From positions 1-40,050 of IMG/VR virus record IMGVR_UViG_3300033553_000094: a stretch of DNA of 40,050 nt; one strand, given 5' to 3'. Of the stretch, positions 30,884 to 39,269 are shown piece by piece (the stretch's first letter is position 1; each line of letters opens with the position of its first letter). The DNA comes from a virus. The notes below the pieces were generated by a model that saw only the letters and a program-made list of their open reading frames with translations, made no database searches and was not told the origin of the DNA. The translations under genes and the position numbers were made by a program.

Positions 30884-31789
30884 TTGTTAACTAAAAAACT
30901 AACAGAAGCCGAGAAAAGACTTGCAAGAATAGAAAAGGGATACGAACGAGAGCTTATCAGAGCCTACACAAGCTCGTTAAAAGAAGTTCGTGGCATGATT
31001 GGCTTAGCTTATGAAAAATACGGTTCTAGCGGTTCATTATCCTTTGCGGAAATGCAAAAGTATAACCGATTAACTGACTTAGAAAAAAACATAAGCGAAC
31101 AAGTCAGAATTATAACTTCTAAAAATTCGCTCACATTAAAAAAAGGATTAGGAGAACAGTTTGCCGAATCGTACTACACAACAGCATATGCTTTAGAGTC
31201 TACAGTACAAGCAAAGTTGTCTTATGGGCTATTAAACCCTAAAACAATAGAGGCAAGTGTCAATAATCCCTTAGACAGAGTGGGCTTTTTGCAAAGAAAC
31301 AGAGACAACCAAGCAAGGCTAGCACGACAACTAAGGGAAGAGTTAACAAGAGGGTTAATACAAGGTAAAGGATTTCAACAAACCTCGAGAGAAATAAAGA
31401 AGCGAATGGACGTAGGGGCTACAAACGTTTTAAGAATAGCCAGAACAGAATCACACAGGGTTCAATCTGTTGGACGCTTACAGAGCCTTAAACAGGCTTC
31501 TGATGTGGGTGTAGTGATAAAAAAAGTATGGGTAGCTACTCTTGACGGAAGAACAAGAGATACGCACCAAGAACTAGATGGTGTAAAAATTGAAAATGAT
31601 GAACAGTTTGAAATCAGGGGAGTTAAAGCAGAGGGTCCGGGGCTTTTTGGAATCCCAGCCGAGGATATTAACTGCCGATGTTCAGTAAGGGCAGAAATAG
31701 AAAATTACAGTCCAGAGTTCAGGCGTGTCAGAGGTGAAGGTATAATCCCCTACACTAATTACAACGATTGGAAAAAAAATAGGCTATAG
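30884..31789 (+). CDS. Minor head protein, SPP1 Gp7 / MuF-like
   Basis: 301 aa, TTG start with AGAGGTGA upstream. A long helical N-terminal half, then the MuF core: ARTESHRVQSVGRLQSL, KKVWVATLDGRTRDTHQELDG, and the C-terminal DINCRCSVRAEI with two cysteines. The family attaches to portal and assists DNA ejection. Right place after portal. Confidence 0.9.
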   Translation: MLTKKLTEAEKRLARIEKGYERELIRAYTSSLKEVRGMIGLAYEKYGSSGSLSFAEMQKYNRLTDLEKNISEQVRIITSKNSLTLKKGLGEQFAESYYTTAYALESTVQAKLSYGLLNPKTIEASVNNPLDRVGFLQRNRDNQARLARQLREELTRGLIQGKGFQQTSREIKKRMDVGATNVLRIARTESHRVQSVGRLQSLKQASDVGVVIKKVWVATLDGRTRDTHQELDGVKIENDEQFEIRGVKAEGPGLFGIPAEDINCRCSVRAEIENYSPEFRRVRGEGIIPYTNYNDWKKNRL

Positions 31790-31807
31790 GCGATATTTAT
31801 AACTGTA

Positions 31808-31837
31808 TTGCATAAATAATAGCAAATAGCATAGAAT
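31808..31837 (+). promoter_or_regulatory. Internal promoter with repressor-like operator
   Basis: TTGCAT (31808-31813), 18 nt, TAGAAT (31832-31837), upstream of a two-gene cassette. Between the boxes is AATAGCAAATAGC, 13 identical bases to the operator inside the lytic promoter (13586-13598); only the last bases of the second half-site differ (GCAT for GCTA). Confidence 0.55.
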
Positions 31838-31857
31838 TGTAAAAAGGAGGGGTGGAA

Positions 31858-32076
31858 ATGTCATACAAGGAAAAAGGAGAAAAAATGCAGGAAATAGGTA
31901 AAAAAACACAAAGGTTAGGAGGAATATTAACTGTCTTAATTACTATACCTATTGCTCTAACAATTTTCTTCGGTCCAGCAGGAGCGGTAATAGGTGGAGT
32001 GATATTTATTGCAGGATTGGTGGGAGTGCTCAAGAAAAAGGATGATAAAAATGTCCCACAAGATAGAGTTTCCTGA
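31858..32076 (+). CDS. Membrane protein of a small inserted cassette, 72 aa
   Basis: ATG 31858 with AAGGAGG upstream; an in-frame GTG six bases before is within the site. Basic N terminus (SYKEKGEKMQEIGKKTQRL), two hydrophobic helices (about 22-39 and 41-60, GAVIGGVIFIAGLVGVL), charged tail. No family. Sits between minor head and scaffold genes with own promoter and terminator, so not obviously structural; superinfection exclusion or host modification is a guess. Confidence 0.6.
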   Translation: MSYKEKGEKMQEIGKKTQRLGGILTVLITIPIALTIFFGPAGAVIGGVIFIAGLVGVLKKKDDKNVPQDRVS

Positions 32077-32230
32077 GGTTGGTATAATTCGAGAGCTAAT
32101 TAACTTAGTAAGAAAAATATACCAACACGAACAATGCCCGAATGCACTAAAGAGTTATATCAAGTTTGAATGTAAAAAGTTTTTTAAGCCAGAACTAGAA
32201 ATAAGTGAATACTTAGATAAAAAAGATTAG
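32051..32230 (+). CDS. Second protein of the small cassette, 59 aa
   Basis: ATG 32051 lies inside the end of the membrane-protein gene (26-bp overlap, different frame), with AAGGAT-like upstream sequence. Helical, with EFPEVGIIRELINLVRKIY and a Cys-containing YIKFECKKFFKPE. No known domain. A terminator follows at once. Confidence 0.5.
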   Translation: MSHKIEFPEVGIIRELINLVRKIYQHEQCPNALKSYIKFECKKFFKPELEISEYLDKKD

Positions 32231-32249
32231 CACTCGAAAGGGTGTTTTT
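32231..32249 (+). terminator. Terminator of the two-gene cassette
   Basis: CACTC-GAAA-GGGTG hairpin (32231-32244) followed by TTTTT (32245-32249). It begins one base after the upstream stop. The 100 bp that follow, to the scaffold start, hold no gene; GGTGG...CCAC could form a further small hairpin. Confidence 0.75.
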
Positions 32250-32357
32250 CTTTTGTCCTCGACATTAAAAGGCTATAGCGGTTTTAAATGTTCCGCGCAA
32301 AAACGTAAGCTATTCGGTGGAGCCTTACCACTTTAAAAAGGTTAAATAGGAGGAAAT

Positions 32358-32972
32358 ATGAGTTTAAAAGAATTATTAGGCGAAGAACTATACAATCAGG
32401 TAACAGAAAAGCTAGGGGATAAGAAAATAGACATAGTAAACGACGGAAAATGGTTGCCTAAAGACAAATTCGACGAAGTAAACGAAGAAAAAAAGCAGTA
32501 CAAGGAAATGCTGAAAGAAAGAGATGAACAACTAACCGACATAAAGAATAAAGTCAAAGACAGCGACGAATTAACCACTAAGATAACCGAATTACAACAA
32601 ACCAACGAAAAGACTGTATCTGAGTATGAAAACAAGCTCAAGGAACAGTCTTTTACTTTTGCACTCGAAAGAGAAATAGCCAAATCAGAAGCAAAGAATG
32701 TGAAAGCTGTAAAAGCCTTACTTCAAATGAACACTATCAAATATGAAGAAGAGAAGTTTATTGGATTAGAGGAACAAATTACAGCATTAAAGCAATCTGA
32801 CGCTTATTTATTTGGAACTGGTATACACGGTAGGAAGCCTCACGAAACACCTAATCATGTACCTACCCACAACCCATGGAGCAAAGACTCCTTAAACCTT
32901 ACCGAACAAGGTAAATTATTAAAAACAGATCCTGACCTCGCCAAAAAACTAATGGCCCAGGCAGGACAATAG
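32358..32972 (+). CDS. Scaffolding protein
   Basis: 204 aa, ATG after AGGAGG. An almost wholly helical, charged protein with a long coiled coil (about 30-105, with KQYKEMLKERDEQLTDIKNK) and a C-terminal basic segment, typical of SPP1/phi-type scaffolds that guide capsid assembly and leave or are cleaved. Directly before the major capsid gene. Confidence 0.85.
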   Translation: MSLKELLGEELYNQVTEKLGDKKIDIVNDGKWLPKDKFDEVNEEKKQYKEMLKERDEQLTDIKNKVKDSDELTTKITELQQTNEKTVSEYENKLKEQSFTFALEREIAKSEAKNVKAVKALLQMNTIKYEEEKFIGLEEQITALKQSDAYLFGTGIHGRKPHETPNHVPTHNPWSKDSLNLTEQGKLLKTDPDLAKKLMAQAGQ

Positions 32973-32985
32973 GAGGAAATAAAAA

Positions 32986-33954
32986 ATGGCAGACAAAACT
33001 ATTATCACAGATGTAATTGTTCCCGACGTGTTCAACCCTTACGTGGTCGAGAGAACAGCAGAATTATCAGCGTTTTTTCAGAGTGGAATCATAACCACAA
33101 GCCCACAACTTAACACATTAGCTTCAGCAGGTGGAAGTCTTATCAATATGCCTTTCTGGGAAGATCTCGACGGTGACGATGAAGTTCTATCCGACTCCGC
33201 AGCACTAACCCCCGGAAAAATCACAGGAAGTAAAGACGTGGCGGCCCTTTTGACTCGAGGTAAAGCATGGTCTGTAAACGATCTAGCAAAAGCCTTAAGT
33301 GGCGACGATCCAATGAGAGCAATTGGCGACTTGGTTGCGGATTATTGGGCTAGGAGATGGCAAGCGGTTGTTATTAATACCTTAACTGGCGTATTCGGTA
33401 ACGCAGCTACTTTAATGGCCGGCAACCAATCCGACATATCCGCAGAGTCCACAGCAGCAACTAGAACAATTAGCGGCAACACCACAGTTGACGCTCTTTA
33501 TAAACTAGGTGATGCAAACGAAAAATTAACAGGCTTTGCTATGCACTCAGCAACTGTAGCCAAGTTGACAAAAGATCAGCTTATTGATTATTTGCCTGAT
33601 GCTGACGGTAGACCTACATTACCTACTTACCTTGGTAAGCGAGTAATTGTAGACGATGGAATGCCGGTATCTGACGGAACTTACACCTCTTATATCTTTG
33701 GTCAAGGAGCTTTCGGACTTGGCGAAGGTGCTGCACCTGTTCCCACCGAGATGGACAGAGACTCTTTGGCTGGTGATGATATCTTAATTAACCGCAGACA
33801 CTTTATCCTTCATCCTAGAGGCGTAGCGTTCCAAAACGCTTCAGTAGCAGGAGCTTCCCCAACTAACGCAGAATTGGCAGCTTACGCTAACTGGATTAGA
33901 GCATACGAGTCAAAGAATGTTAGAATTGTGCAATTTAAGCACAAATTAGCGTAG
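32986..33954 (+). CDS. Major capsid protein
   Basis: 322 aa, ATG after AGGAGG. N-terminal ITDVIVPDVFNPYVVERTAELSAFFQSGII, then LINMPFWEDLDGDDEVL, RGKAWSVNDLAKALSGDDPM and the late HPRGVAFQNASV region are features of the coat family shared by SPP1-like and related siphoviruses (HK97 fold). No N-terminal delta/protease domain; a separate scaffold gene precedes it. No prohead protease gene is visible. Confidence 0.9.
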   Translation: MADKTIITDVIVPDVFNPYVVERTAELSAFFQSGIITTSPQLNTLASAGGSLINMPFWEDLDGDDEVLSDSAALTPGKITGSKDVAALLTRGKAWSVNDLAKALSGDDPMRAIGDLVADYWARRWQAVVINTLTGVFGNAATLMAGNQSDISAESTAATRTISGNTTVDALYKLGDANEKLTGFAMHSATVAKLTKDQLIDYLPDADGRPTLPTYLGKRVIVDDGMPVSDGTYTSYIFGQGAFGLGEGAAPVPTEMDRDSLAGDDILINRRHFILHPRGVAFQNASVAGASPTNAELAAYANWIRAYESKNVRIVQFKHKLA

Positions 33955-33965
33955 GAGGTTATAGA

Positions 33966-34439
33966 ATGGGAAAATCCACAAGTTTCAAAGCCTACACTTA
34001 TACCCCTAATTCGTATTATGACTATCTAGCCCAAATTGAAGCAGGAATGAGCGGAGATTTAACGATTGACGTTAGCCCTGCTACTCTTGGGATCTCTGCC
34101 GCTGCAATAGCTGCCGCAATAGCTGCTTCGGATGATGACATCTTTACTCGAACAGTAACTGTCACATTGCAAGATAGCGACGACAACACAATGGAATGGT
34201 TTAGCGGAACATTACCTGTAGCAGTAGCAGCAGTAACCGCAGGAAACGGAGCCGCAGCAATAGCAGATTCGGCAACCACAATCAGTTTTGTTAATGGATT
34301 TGGAACTGTTGTTATTGAATACAGTCTAACTTGGGCCGCAGACGACACTTGCACGGTAACTGTAAGCGCATCTAATGCAGGAGAGGTTTTAGGTTATGCG
34401 ATAACCGCAGCGACTAGCGTTGACACAGTAGTAGCTTAA
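33966..34439 (+). CDS. Head decoration or structural protein, 157 aa
   Basis: Follows the capsid gene. N-terminal GKSTSFKAYTYTPNSYYDYL, then an Ala-rich ISAAAIAAAIAASDDDIFT stretch and beta-rich segments (RTVTVTLQDSDDNTMEW, GTVVIEYSLTW, TCTVTVSASNAG), consistent with a trimeric head-decoration or Ig-like surface protein. Family not identified. A GC-rich hairpin follows. Confidence 0.6.
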   Translation: MGKSTSFKAYTYTPNSYYDYLAQIEAGMSGDLTIDVSPATLGISAAAIAAAIAASDDDIFTRTVTVTLQDSDDNTMEWFSGTLPVAVAAVTAGNGAAAIADSATTISFVNGFGTVVIEYSLTWAADDTCTVTVSASNAGEVLGYAITAATSVDTVVA

Positions 34440-34443
34440 CAAA

Positions 34444-34474
34444 AGGGGGCTTGAGCAAAGGGCTTCGGCCCCCT
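34444..34474 (+). terminator. GC-rich hairpin after the capsid genes (partial terminator or RNA stabiliser)
   Basis: AGGGGGC (34444-34450) pairs with GCCCCCT (34468-34474); an alternative compact stem GGGC-TTCG-GCCC is formed by the second half. No T-run follows, so more likely it limits 3' decay or lowers downstream expression after the highly expressed head genes. Confidence 0.6.
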
Positions 34475-34492
34475 AATATATGAGGTGATAAA

Positions 34493-34693
34493 ATGTCAGT
34501 TACAGGTTTCAACCGCAGAAGAAGGGAGTTGGCCAAAGTTGGGGGGCAAGCCGAACAGAGTAACAAAAAAAGACAAGAGGCTAAAACGGAATCGCTCGAA
34601 TCCCTCAAACAAAAAGCTAAGGCTAAGGGCATCAGAGGTTGGCATACAATGAAAGAAGAAAAGCTAATCAATCTTCTAAAAGAAGGTGATTAA
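34493..34693 (+). CDS. Small SAP/Rho-N-like protein, 66 aa
   Basis: ATG 34493 with GAGGTGA. Basic N terminus (GFNRRRRELAKVGGQAEQSNKKRQ), then a helix-turn-helix-like SLKQKAKAKGIRGWHTMKEEKLINLL resembling the Rho N-terminal/SAP fold. Such a small protein is common at this spot in head modules, function not defined. Confidence 0.65.
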   Translation: MSVTGFNRRRRELAKVGGQAEQSNKKRQEAKTESLESLKQKAKAKGIRGWHTMKEEKLINLLKEGD

Positions 34694-34948
34694 ATGACCG
34701 ACGAACAAATAAAAGAAGCCTTAACCGATTGGGTAAAAGACTATTGCAACAACACTTTCTTGGTTGAAGAAGTTGAAGCTTTGCCCGGTGGCGTCTCTTT
34801 ATTCCTTGAATATGCCATACCTTACATTAAATCAAACACAGGCAAACAATCCGAAACCTTAGGAGATTATTCAGTTACTTTGTCTATGGACTTCCCTGAA
34901 TCAATGATGAAGCTACTAAAGCCATATCGGAAGGTGAAGTTTACATGA
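34694..34948 (+). CDS. Head-tail connector protein (Gp15/Gp6-like), 84 aa
   Basis: ATG 34694 abuts the previous stop. Helical: EALTDWVKDYCNNTF, PGGVSLFLEYAIPYIKSNTG, MMKLLKPYRKVKF, similar to the short helical adaptor proteins that bind below the portal. Overlaps the next gene by 4 bp. Confidence 0.7.
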   Translation: MTDEQIKEALTDWVKDYCNNTFLVEEVEALPGGVSLFLEYAIPYIKSNTGKQSETLGDYSVTLSMDFPESMMKLLKPYRKVKFT

Positions 34949-35265
34949 TTAGCAATATATCTAAGTATTTTGAACCTATTGCAATCGAAAGGTACACTAC
35001 TTCCGAAAATGCTTTCGGGGAAGAAGTCAAAGCCTGGACAACTCACCTAACTATCCAAGGCAAATTAAGACCGCTATCAGGAACAGAAAGATTCTCAGCC
35101 GACAAAACAACCTTATATGCTACGCATCGTCTTTATTGCTTTCCTGCCAACATTGAAGTAAACGACAGAGTAAAATTTGATAGCAAATATTACAATATCA
35201 AGTTTGTGGCTAATGTTATGAACTTTGACAAACTACTACAAATTGATTGCGAGTTAGTCCGATGA
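34945..35265 (+). CDS. Head closure / head-tail joining protein, SPP1 Gp16-like
   Basis: 106 aa. Beta-rich, starts NISKYFEPIAIERYTTSENAFGEEVKAW and contains GKLRPLSGTERFSADKTTLYATHRLYC and FDSKYYNIKFVANV, typical of the phage head-tail joining family. It caps the connector and provides the tail-docking surface. Tight overlaps on both sides. Confidence 0.8.
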   Translation: MISNISKYFEPIAIERYTTSENAFGEEVKAWTTHLTIQGKLRPLSGTERFSADKTTLYATHRLYCFPANIEVNDRVKFDSKYYNIKFVANVMNFDKLLQIDCELVR

Positions 35266-35567
35266 TGAAATGGAAAGGCGATAAAGTTATAAAGGCGGTC
35301 AATCAGGGAATAGAGAAAGCATTAACTTCAGGTGCCTTATTAGTTGAAGCCGAGGCGGTACTGAGAGCGCCTGTAGACACTGGAAACCTAAGATCAAGCA
35401 TAACCCACAGGGTAGATGGTGAAGAAGCCACAATAGGCACAAACGTTGAGTATGCACCAGCACAGGAATATAAATACAATCCTTTTTTAAGGCCGGCACT
35501 TGACGAAAACAAAACTAAACTACAAAAACTAATGGGCGACATAATAGGCGATGCAATAAGGAGGTAA
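35262..35567 (+). CDS. HK97 Gp10-like minor tail/head-tail protein
   Basis: 101 aa; ATG 35262 overlaps the upstream TGA. ALLVEAEAVLRAPVDTGNLRSSI, GTNVEYAPAQEY and NPFLRPALDENK are the HK97-gp10/DUF signature. It helps to join or complete the tail. Longer in-frame sequence upstream lies in the previous gene. Confidence 0.85.
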   Translation: MMKWKGDKVIKAVNQGIEKALTSGALLVEAEAVLRAPVDTGNLRSSITHRVDGEEATIGTNVEYAPAQEYKYNPFLRPALDENKTKLQKLMGDIIGDAIRR

Positions 35568-35570
35568 GCT

Positions 35571-35948
35571 ATGATTGAAACAGCCTTAAATACTAAACTA
35601 AGGCAAGTTATAACCGAAGTAAATAACAGAGTGTATCCAGTCAAACGACCTCAAGACAGCTTACTTCCTGCATTAGCCTATAGAAGAGTATCCGGGGAAA
35701 GAACACACTCACACCAAGGCTATTCAGGCCTAGCTAGACCACGATTGCAGATAACAGTATATTCAAATTCATACGGAGAAGCTAAAACCATCCAGGATAA
35801 AATAAAAACGGAACTTGACGGAACTAGCGGAACATGGGGAAATACAAAAATACAAAGTTGCCTATTCGCAGGAGAAGCGGAAAACTACACAGACGATTCA
35901 GGAGTTGACGAGGTATCCGTTGACTTTTTTATTGCCTATAACGAATAA
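35571..35948 (+). CDS. Tail completion protein (DUF3168/Gp17-like)
   Basis: 125 aa, ATG after GGAGGTAAGC. NNRVYPVKRPQDSLLPALAYRRVSGERTH, PRLQITVYSNSYGEAKTIQDKIK and DEVSVDFFIAYNE match the tail-completion family. It caps the tail tube at the head-proximal end. Confidence 0.82.
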   Translation: MIETALNTKLRQVITEVNNRVYPVKRPQDSLLPALAYRRVSGERTHSHQGYSGLARPRLQITVYSNSYGEAKTIQDKIKTELDGTSGTWGNTKIQSCLFAGEAENYTDDSGVDEVSVDFFIAYNE

Positions 35949-35961
35949 GGAGGAATATTAA

Positions 35962-36363
35962 ATGGCAGGTGTAAACGCATTCGGTACTGTTTTAACAGTA
36001 GGATCAGCAATAGCGGAATTGACTAACATAGGTGGTCCGGGATTATCCGCAGAGACTATTGATGTAACAAGCCATGATAGCACAGACGCATGGAGAGAGT
36101 TTGTCGGAGGACTAAAAGACGGTGGCGAGATTACCGTTGATGGAAACTTCACTACAGCAGCAGCAGCCAACACACTAATTATCCTTTTAGGAGTTTTAAC
36201 CTCAGGAGCTACAATAGTATTCCCAACAACCCCAGCTACTACATGGACATTTGACTGCATTGTCACAGGATATGAAACAACCGCACCTATGGAAGATAAA
36301 CTAAGCTTTACAGCTACATTAAAAGTAAGTGGCAAGCCTGTTTTAACCGCAGCGGTAGCGTAA
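35962..36363 (+). CDS. Major tail (tube) protein
   Basis: 133 aa, ATG after AAGGAGG. Beta-rich with GLSAETIDVTSHDSTDAWREFVGGLKDGG, the classic tail-tube segment, and a C-terminal FTATLKVSGKPVL. It polymerises around the tape measure to form the tube. Followed by the chaperone pair, as usual. Confidence 0.9.
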   Translation: MAGVNAFGTVLTVGSAIAELTNIGGPGLSAETIDVTSHDSTDAWREFVGGLKDGGEITVDGNFTTAAAANTLIILLGVLTSGATIVFPTTPATTWTFDCIVTGYETTAPMEDKLSFTATLKVSGKPVLTAAVA

Positions 36364-36364
36364 T

Positions 36365-36667
36365 ATGGATATAGGTGGAAAAGAACGTAGACTAAGGTAC
36401 ACTTACAATTCAATATGTGATGTAGAAGAAAGAGCTGGGTTAGGGATAGGCGGTTTATTCTCTAAAGAAAGAGTTGGATTCAACACAATACGTCTTTTGT
36501 TATGGGGCGCTCTTAAAGCAGATGACAAAGGCTTAACCGTAGACAGAACAGGTAACCTATTAGGCGATTATCTAGAACAAGATGGAGACTTAGAAGTCCT
36601 TTACGATGAACTAATGGTGGCTTTTGAGAAGTCAGGATTTATGGGAAAGCAGAAGGAGGGGGAGTAA
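36365..36667 (+). CDS. Tail assembly chaperone G
   Basis: 100 aa, 2 bp after the tail tube gene. YTYNSICDVEERAGLGIGGLF and IRLLLWGALKADDKGLTV match tail-chaperone proteins between tube and tape measure. Near its end a GGGAAAG slippery heptamer lets a fraction of ribosomes shift by -1 and extend into the next frame (G-T product, 202 aa). Confidence 0.85.
   Translation: MDIGGKERRLRYTYNSICDVEERAGLGIGGLFSKERVGFNTIRLLLWGALKADDKGLTVDRTGNLLGDYLEQDGDLEVLYDELMVAFEKSGFMGKQKEGE
36643..36649 (+). promoter_or_regulatory. Programmed -1 frameshift site GGGAAAG
   Basis: In phase as G-GGA-AAG, six codons before the G stop. It is the same heptamer as the lambda G/T site. After the slip the frame is open from 36649 to the stop at 36970-36972. 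Confidence 0.85.
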
Positions 36668-36972
36668 TTGAACTTACCCCTCTTATTTTTGAATTAGAAA
36701 AGAAAGCTTATGAAATGGGCTTAAAGCCTTGGGAGTTTTGGAAATTAACACCTAGAGAATTTGTAGTATTAGCCGAAGCCTATTTAAAGTCAGAAGAAAA
36801 AATAGATAGGCGTTTTGCATTAATAGCCTGCATGATACACAACGTCAATTCTAAAAAGAAACTCAAACTAGATGATTTTGTACCTAAGAAAAAAGAAAAA
36901 CAAACTTCCGAACAAATGTTAAGAGTAGTCGAGATGATGAACGCAGCCTTTGGCGGTGAAGATAAGAGGTGA
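36649..36972 (+). CDS. Tail assembly chaperone T part (made as G-T by frameshift)
   Basis: The frame reads through AEGGGVIELTPLIFELEKKA and then GLKPWEFWKLTPREFVVLAEAY, a typical T-domain with the W-x-F-W-K-L-T-P-x-E signature. There is no start with a ribosome site; the first in-frame ATG (36715) lies inside the conserved domain. So the product is normally the 202-aa G-T fusion: 95 residues of G plus 107 here. It binds the tape measure during tail assembly. It ends 4 bp before the tape-measure gene. Confidence 0.8.
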   Translation, partial: AEGGGVIELTPLIFELEKKAYEMGLKPWEFWKLTPREFVVLAEAYLKSEEKIDRRFALIACMIHNVNSKKKLKLDDFVPKKKEKQTSEQMLRVVEMMNAAFGGEDKR

Positions 36973-36976
36973 TTAG

Positions 36977-38404
36977 ATGGAAGTTGCAACTTTATTTGTA
37001 AAAATATCAGCCAAGGCAGAAGAATTTGAAAAGTCCATGTCAGGAGTAGAAGCCAAGTTAAACAACATGAGCAAAAAGTTTGACAAGATGGGTAAGAACT
37101 TAACACTTAAAGTCACTACTCCTATCCTTGGAATGGGTGCTGCATTTAGCAAAGCTGCCATGGACTTAGAAGCTACAGAAGCGAAGTATAATACAGTTTT
37201 TGAAGGAATGACCAATGTAGCCGATGACTTTATAACCAAGTTCCAAGAACTAACCCCAGCCACAAAAGCAGAAGCACGAAGCATGGCAAGTGGTATGCAG
37301 GATTTATTAGTTCCTATGGGATTCGTTAAAAAAGAAGCTACAGCAATGACCTCGGAGTTTATGCACGTTACCGGGGCATTAGCCAACTTCAACAGTGGAA
37401 CGCATACAGCCCAACAGGTAGCAAATGCCATGCAGGGGGCTATAACAGGCCAGTACGAAAGCCTTAAAGCATTAGGAATACAGCTAGACGTTACCACAGT
37501 AAAAGAAAAAGCTGTAGAAATGGGATTGGCTGCAACCACAGATGAAGTAACAAAACAAATGCAATCACAAGTAGTTTTGGCAGAGGTTTATGCACAATCA
37601 GGTGACGCATTAAATGCTTACACAGAAAAAAACCTAGACGCAAAGACCAAAATGGCATTAGTAAAAACCGAGGCTATAGATGTCGCCGCTTCATTTGGCG
37701 AAGTTTTATTACCCACAATTACCAAAGTAATAGATGGGCTTGATAGATTAGTTTCATGGTTTGGTGGACTTAGCGAAGAGCAACAAAAAAATATTTTAAT
37801 TGTTGGTGCTGTAGTCGCTTCAATTGGGCCATTGCTAATTATTGTCGGTAAAGTCATAGCTATATTTGGAATATTAACCACTACAGTAATCCCAGCTCTA
37901 GGCGCAGCATTTACTTTCCTAACAGGGCCTATCGGAATAGCAATACTAGCAATAGGGGCAGCAGTTGCAGCAGGAATATGGCTTTATAAAAATTGGGATA
38001 TGGTCAGAGTAAAAATAACTGATATATGGCAATCCATTGTCTCGGCTGTAATAGGTCTAATAAACAACATGATTGCAGGTATTGAGAATGGGTTCAATTG
38101 GGGCATAAGAGCAGTAAACTCCTTTGTCGATAAAATCAACTATGTTATCGGCGGTCTAAACAAAGTGCCGGGAGTAGATATTCCCTTAGTGCCTAAAATG
38201 GGTGAAATATCACTAGGTAAATTGAATATCCCACAATGGGAAGTTGATGCTTTAATGGAAGGTTTCTTTGATGAAGATCCCGATATGTATTCAAACATTA
38301 ATACAATCAACCAAACAGTAAACGTACAAACCACTAATGCCACACCATCAGAAGTAGCAAAAGCGGTTAAAATGTCAAGCCAAGATTTAGCTTTAGACTT
38401 TTAG
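36977..38404 (+). CDS. Tail tape measure protein (short)
   Basis: 475 aa, ATG after AAGAGGTGATTAG. Begins LFVKISAKAEEFEKSMSGVEAKLNNM, typical of tape measures, followed by a coiled region and a hydrophobic central stretch (about 270-345, with NILIVGAVVASIGPLLIIVGKV and LTGPIGIAILAIGAAVAAG) that inserts in the host membrane. At roughly 0.15 nm per residue the tail would be about 70 nm, short for a siphovirus. No lysozyme or M23 domain is present. Confidence 0.9.
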   Translation: MEVATLFVKISAKAEEFEKSMSGVEAKLNNMSKKFDKMGKNLTLKVTTPILGMGAAFSKAAMDLEATEAKYNTVFEGMTNVADDFITKFQELTPATKAEARSMASGMQDLLVPMGFVKKEATAMTSEFMHVTGALANFNSGTHTAQQVANAMQGAITGQYESLKALGIQLDVTTVKEKAVEMGLAATTDEVTKQMQSQVVLAEVYAQSGDALNAYTEKNLDAKTKMALVKTEAIDVAASFGEVLLPTITKVIDGLDRLVSWFGGLSEEQQKNILIVGAVVASIGPLLIIVGKVIAIFGILTTTVIPALGAAFTFLTGPIGIAILAIGAAVAAGIWLYKNWDMVRVKITDIWQSIVSAVIGLINNMIAGIENGFNWGIRAVNSFVDKINYVIGGLNKVPGVDIPLVPKMGEISLGKLNIPQWEVDALMEGFFDEDPDMYSNINTINQTVNVQTTNATPSEVAKAVKMSSQDLALDF

Positions 38405-38414
38405 GAGGTAGATT

Positions 38415-39257
38415 ATGCAAAAGTTAATTTATACTAATCACAACGGCCTAAGCGTGGAACTTGGCAATACTCAACCTTATATTTTAACTTCTTTTGATGA
38501 TGGCGTTAGTTTAGACGTACAGACACAAAAAGCACCATTTCAAGACGGAGCGACACACATAGATACTTTATTAGAGCCAAGAGACTTATCGATGGTTGTT
38601 ACTATTGTCGCTCCTAGTCTACTGCAATACGAAAAAAGAGTAGAGATAAGCAGTACTTTTAATCCAAAGGTTAAAGGTAAGCTGAAATACGTCAATGATT
38701 ATGTATCAAGGGAAATAGACGTGGTTGTTGACCGCCCTCCAAGGTTTTCATCAGGTAGAGCTAACTTAGGTCCTAATCACCAAAGAGTATTGATTAACCT
38801 ATTAGCACCAACACCATTTTGGATGGGACTAATGGAAAACATCGTAAAACTAGAGGATTTTGTTTCAACTTTTTCTTTTCCTTTCTCATTTCCTGTCAGT
38901 TTTGCAACAAGGGGAGACTTAGCCACGATCAACAACTTAAGCGACGTTTCTACACCTATTGAAGTTGAATTTAGAGGATTAGCCGAGAATCCCAAAATAA
39001 CCAACGTCACTACAGGAGAGTTTATTCAAATCAACAAAACTATAGCATCAGGCGAAAGTTTGTTTATTAATACTGACTTTGGCAAGAAAAAAGTTGAAAT
39101 TGCAGTAGGAAGTCAGAGATTGAACGCTTTTAGTTATATTGATTTAGACAGTACATTCTTTGAACTAATACCAGGACAAAACGAACTAACATTTCTAACC
39201 GATAGCGGAACACCAGAAGTTTATGTCAAGTATCGCAACAGATACGTTGGCGTATAA
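38415..39257 (+). CDS. Distal tail protein (Dit-like)
   Basis: 280 aa, ATG after AGGAGG. N-terminal Sipho_tail features LIYTNHNGLSVELGNTQPYIL, VQTQKAPFQDGATHIDTLLEPRDLSM, and a C-terminal galectin-like half (FATRGDLATINNLSDVSTPIEVEFRG, FIQINKTIASGESLFINTDFG). It forms the hexameric ring that holds the fibre hub. The fibre gene follows after 12 bp. Confidence 0.88.
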   Translation: MQKLIYTNHNGLSVELGNTQPYILTSFDDGVSLDVQTQKAPFQDGATHIDTLLEPRDLSMVVTIVAPSLLQYEKRVEISSTFNPKVKGKLKYVNDYVSREIDVVVDRPPRFSSGRANLGPNHQRVLINLLAPTPFWMGLMENIVKLEDFVSTFSFPFSFPVSFATRGDLATINNLSDVSTPIEVEFRGLAENPKITNVTTGEFIQINKTIASGESLFINTDFGKKKVEIAVGSQRLNAFSYIDLDSTFFELIPGQNELTFLTDSGTPEVYVKYRNRYVGV

Positions 39258-39269
39258 GGGAGTGATACA

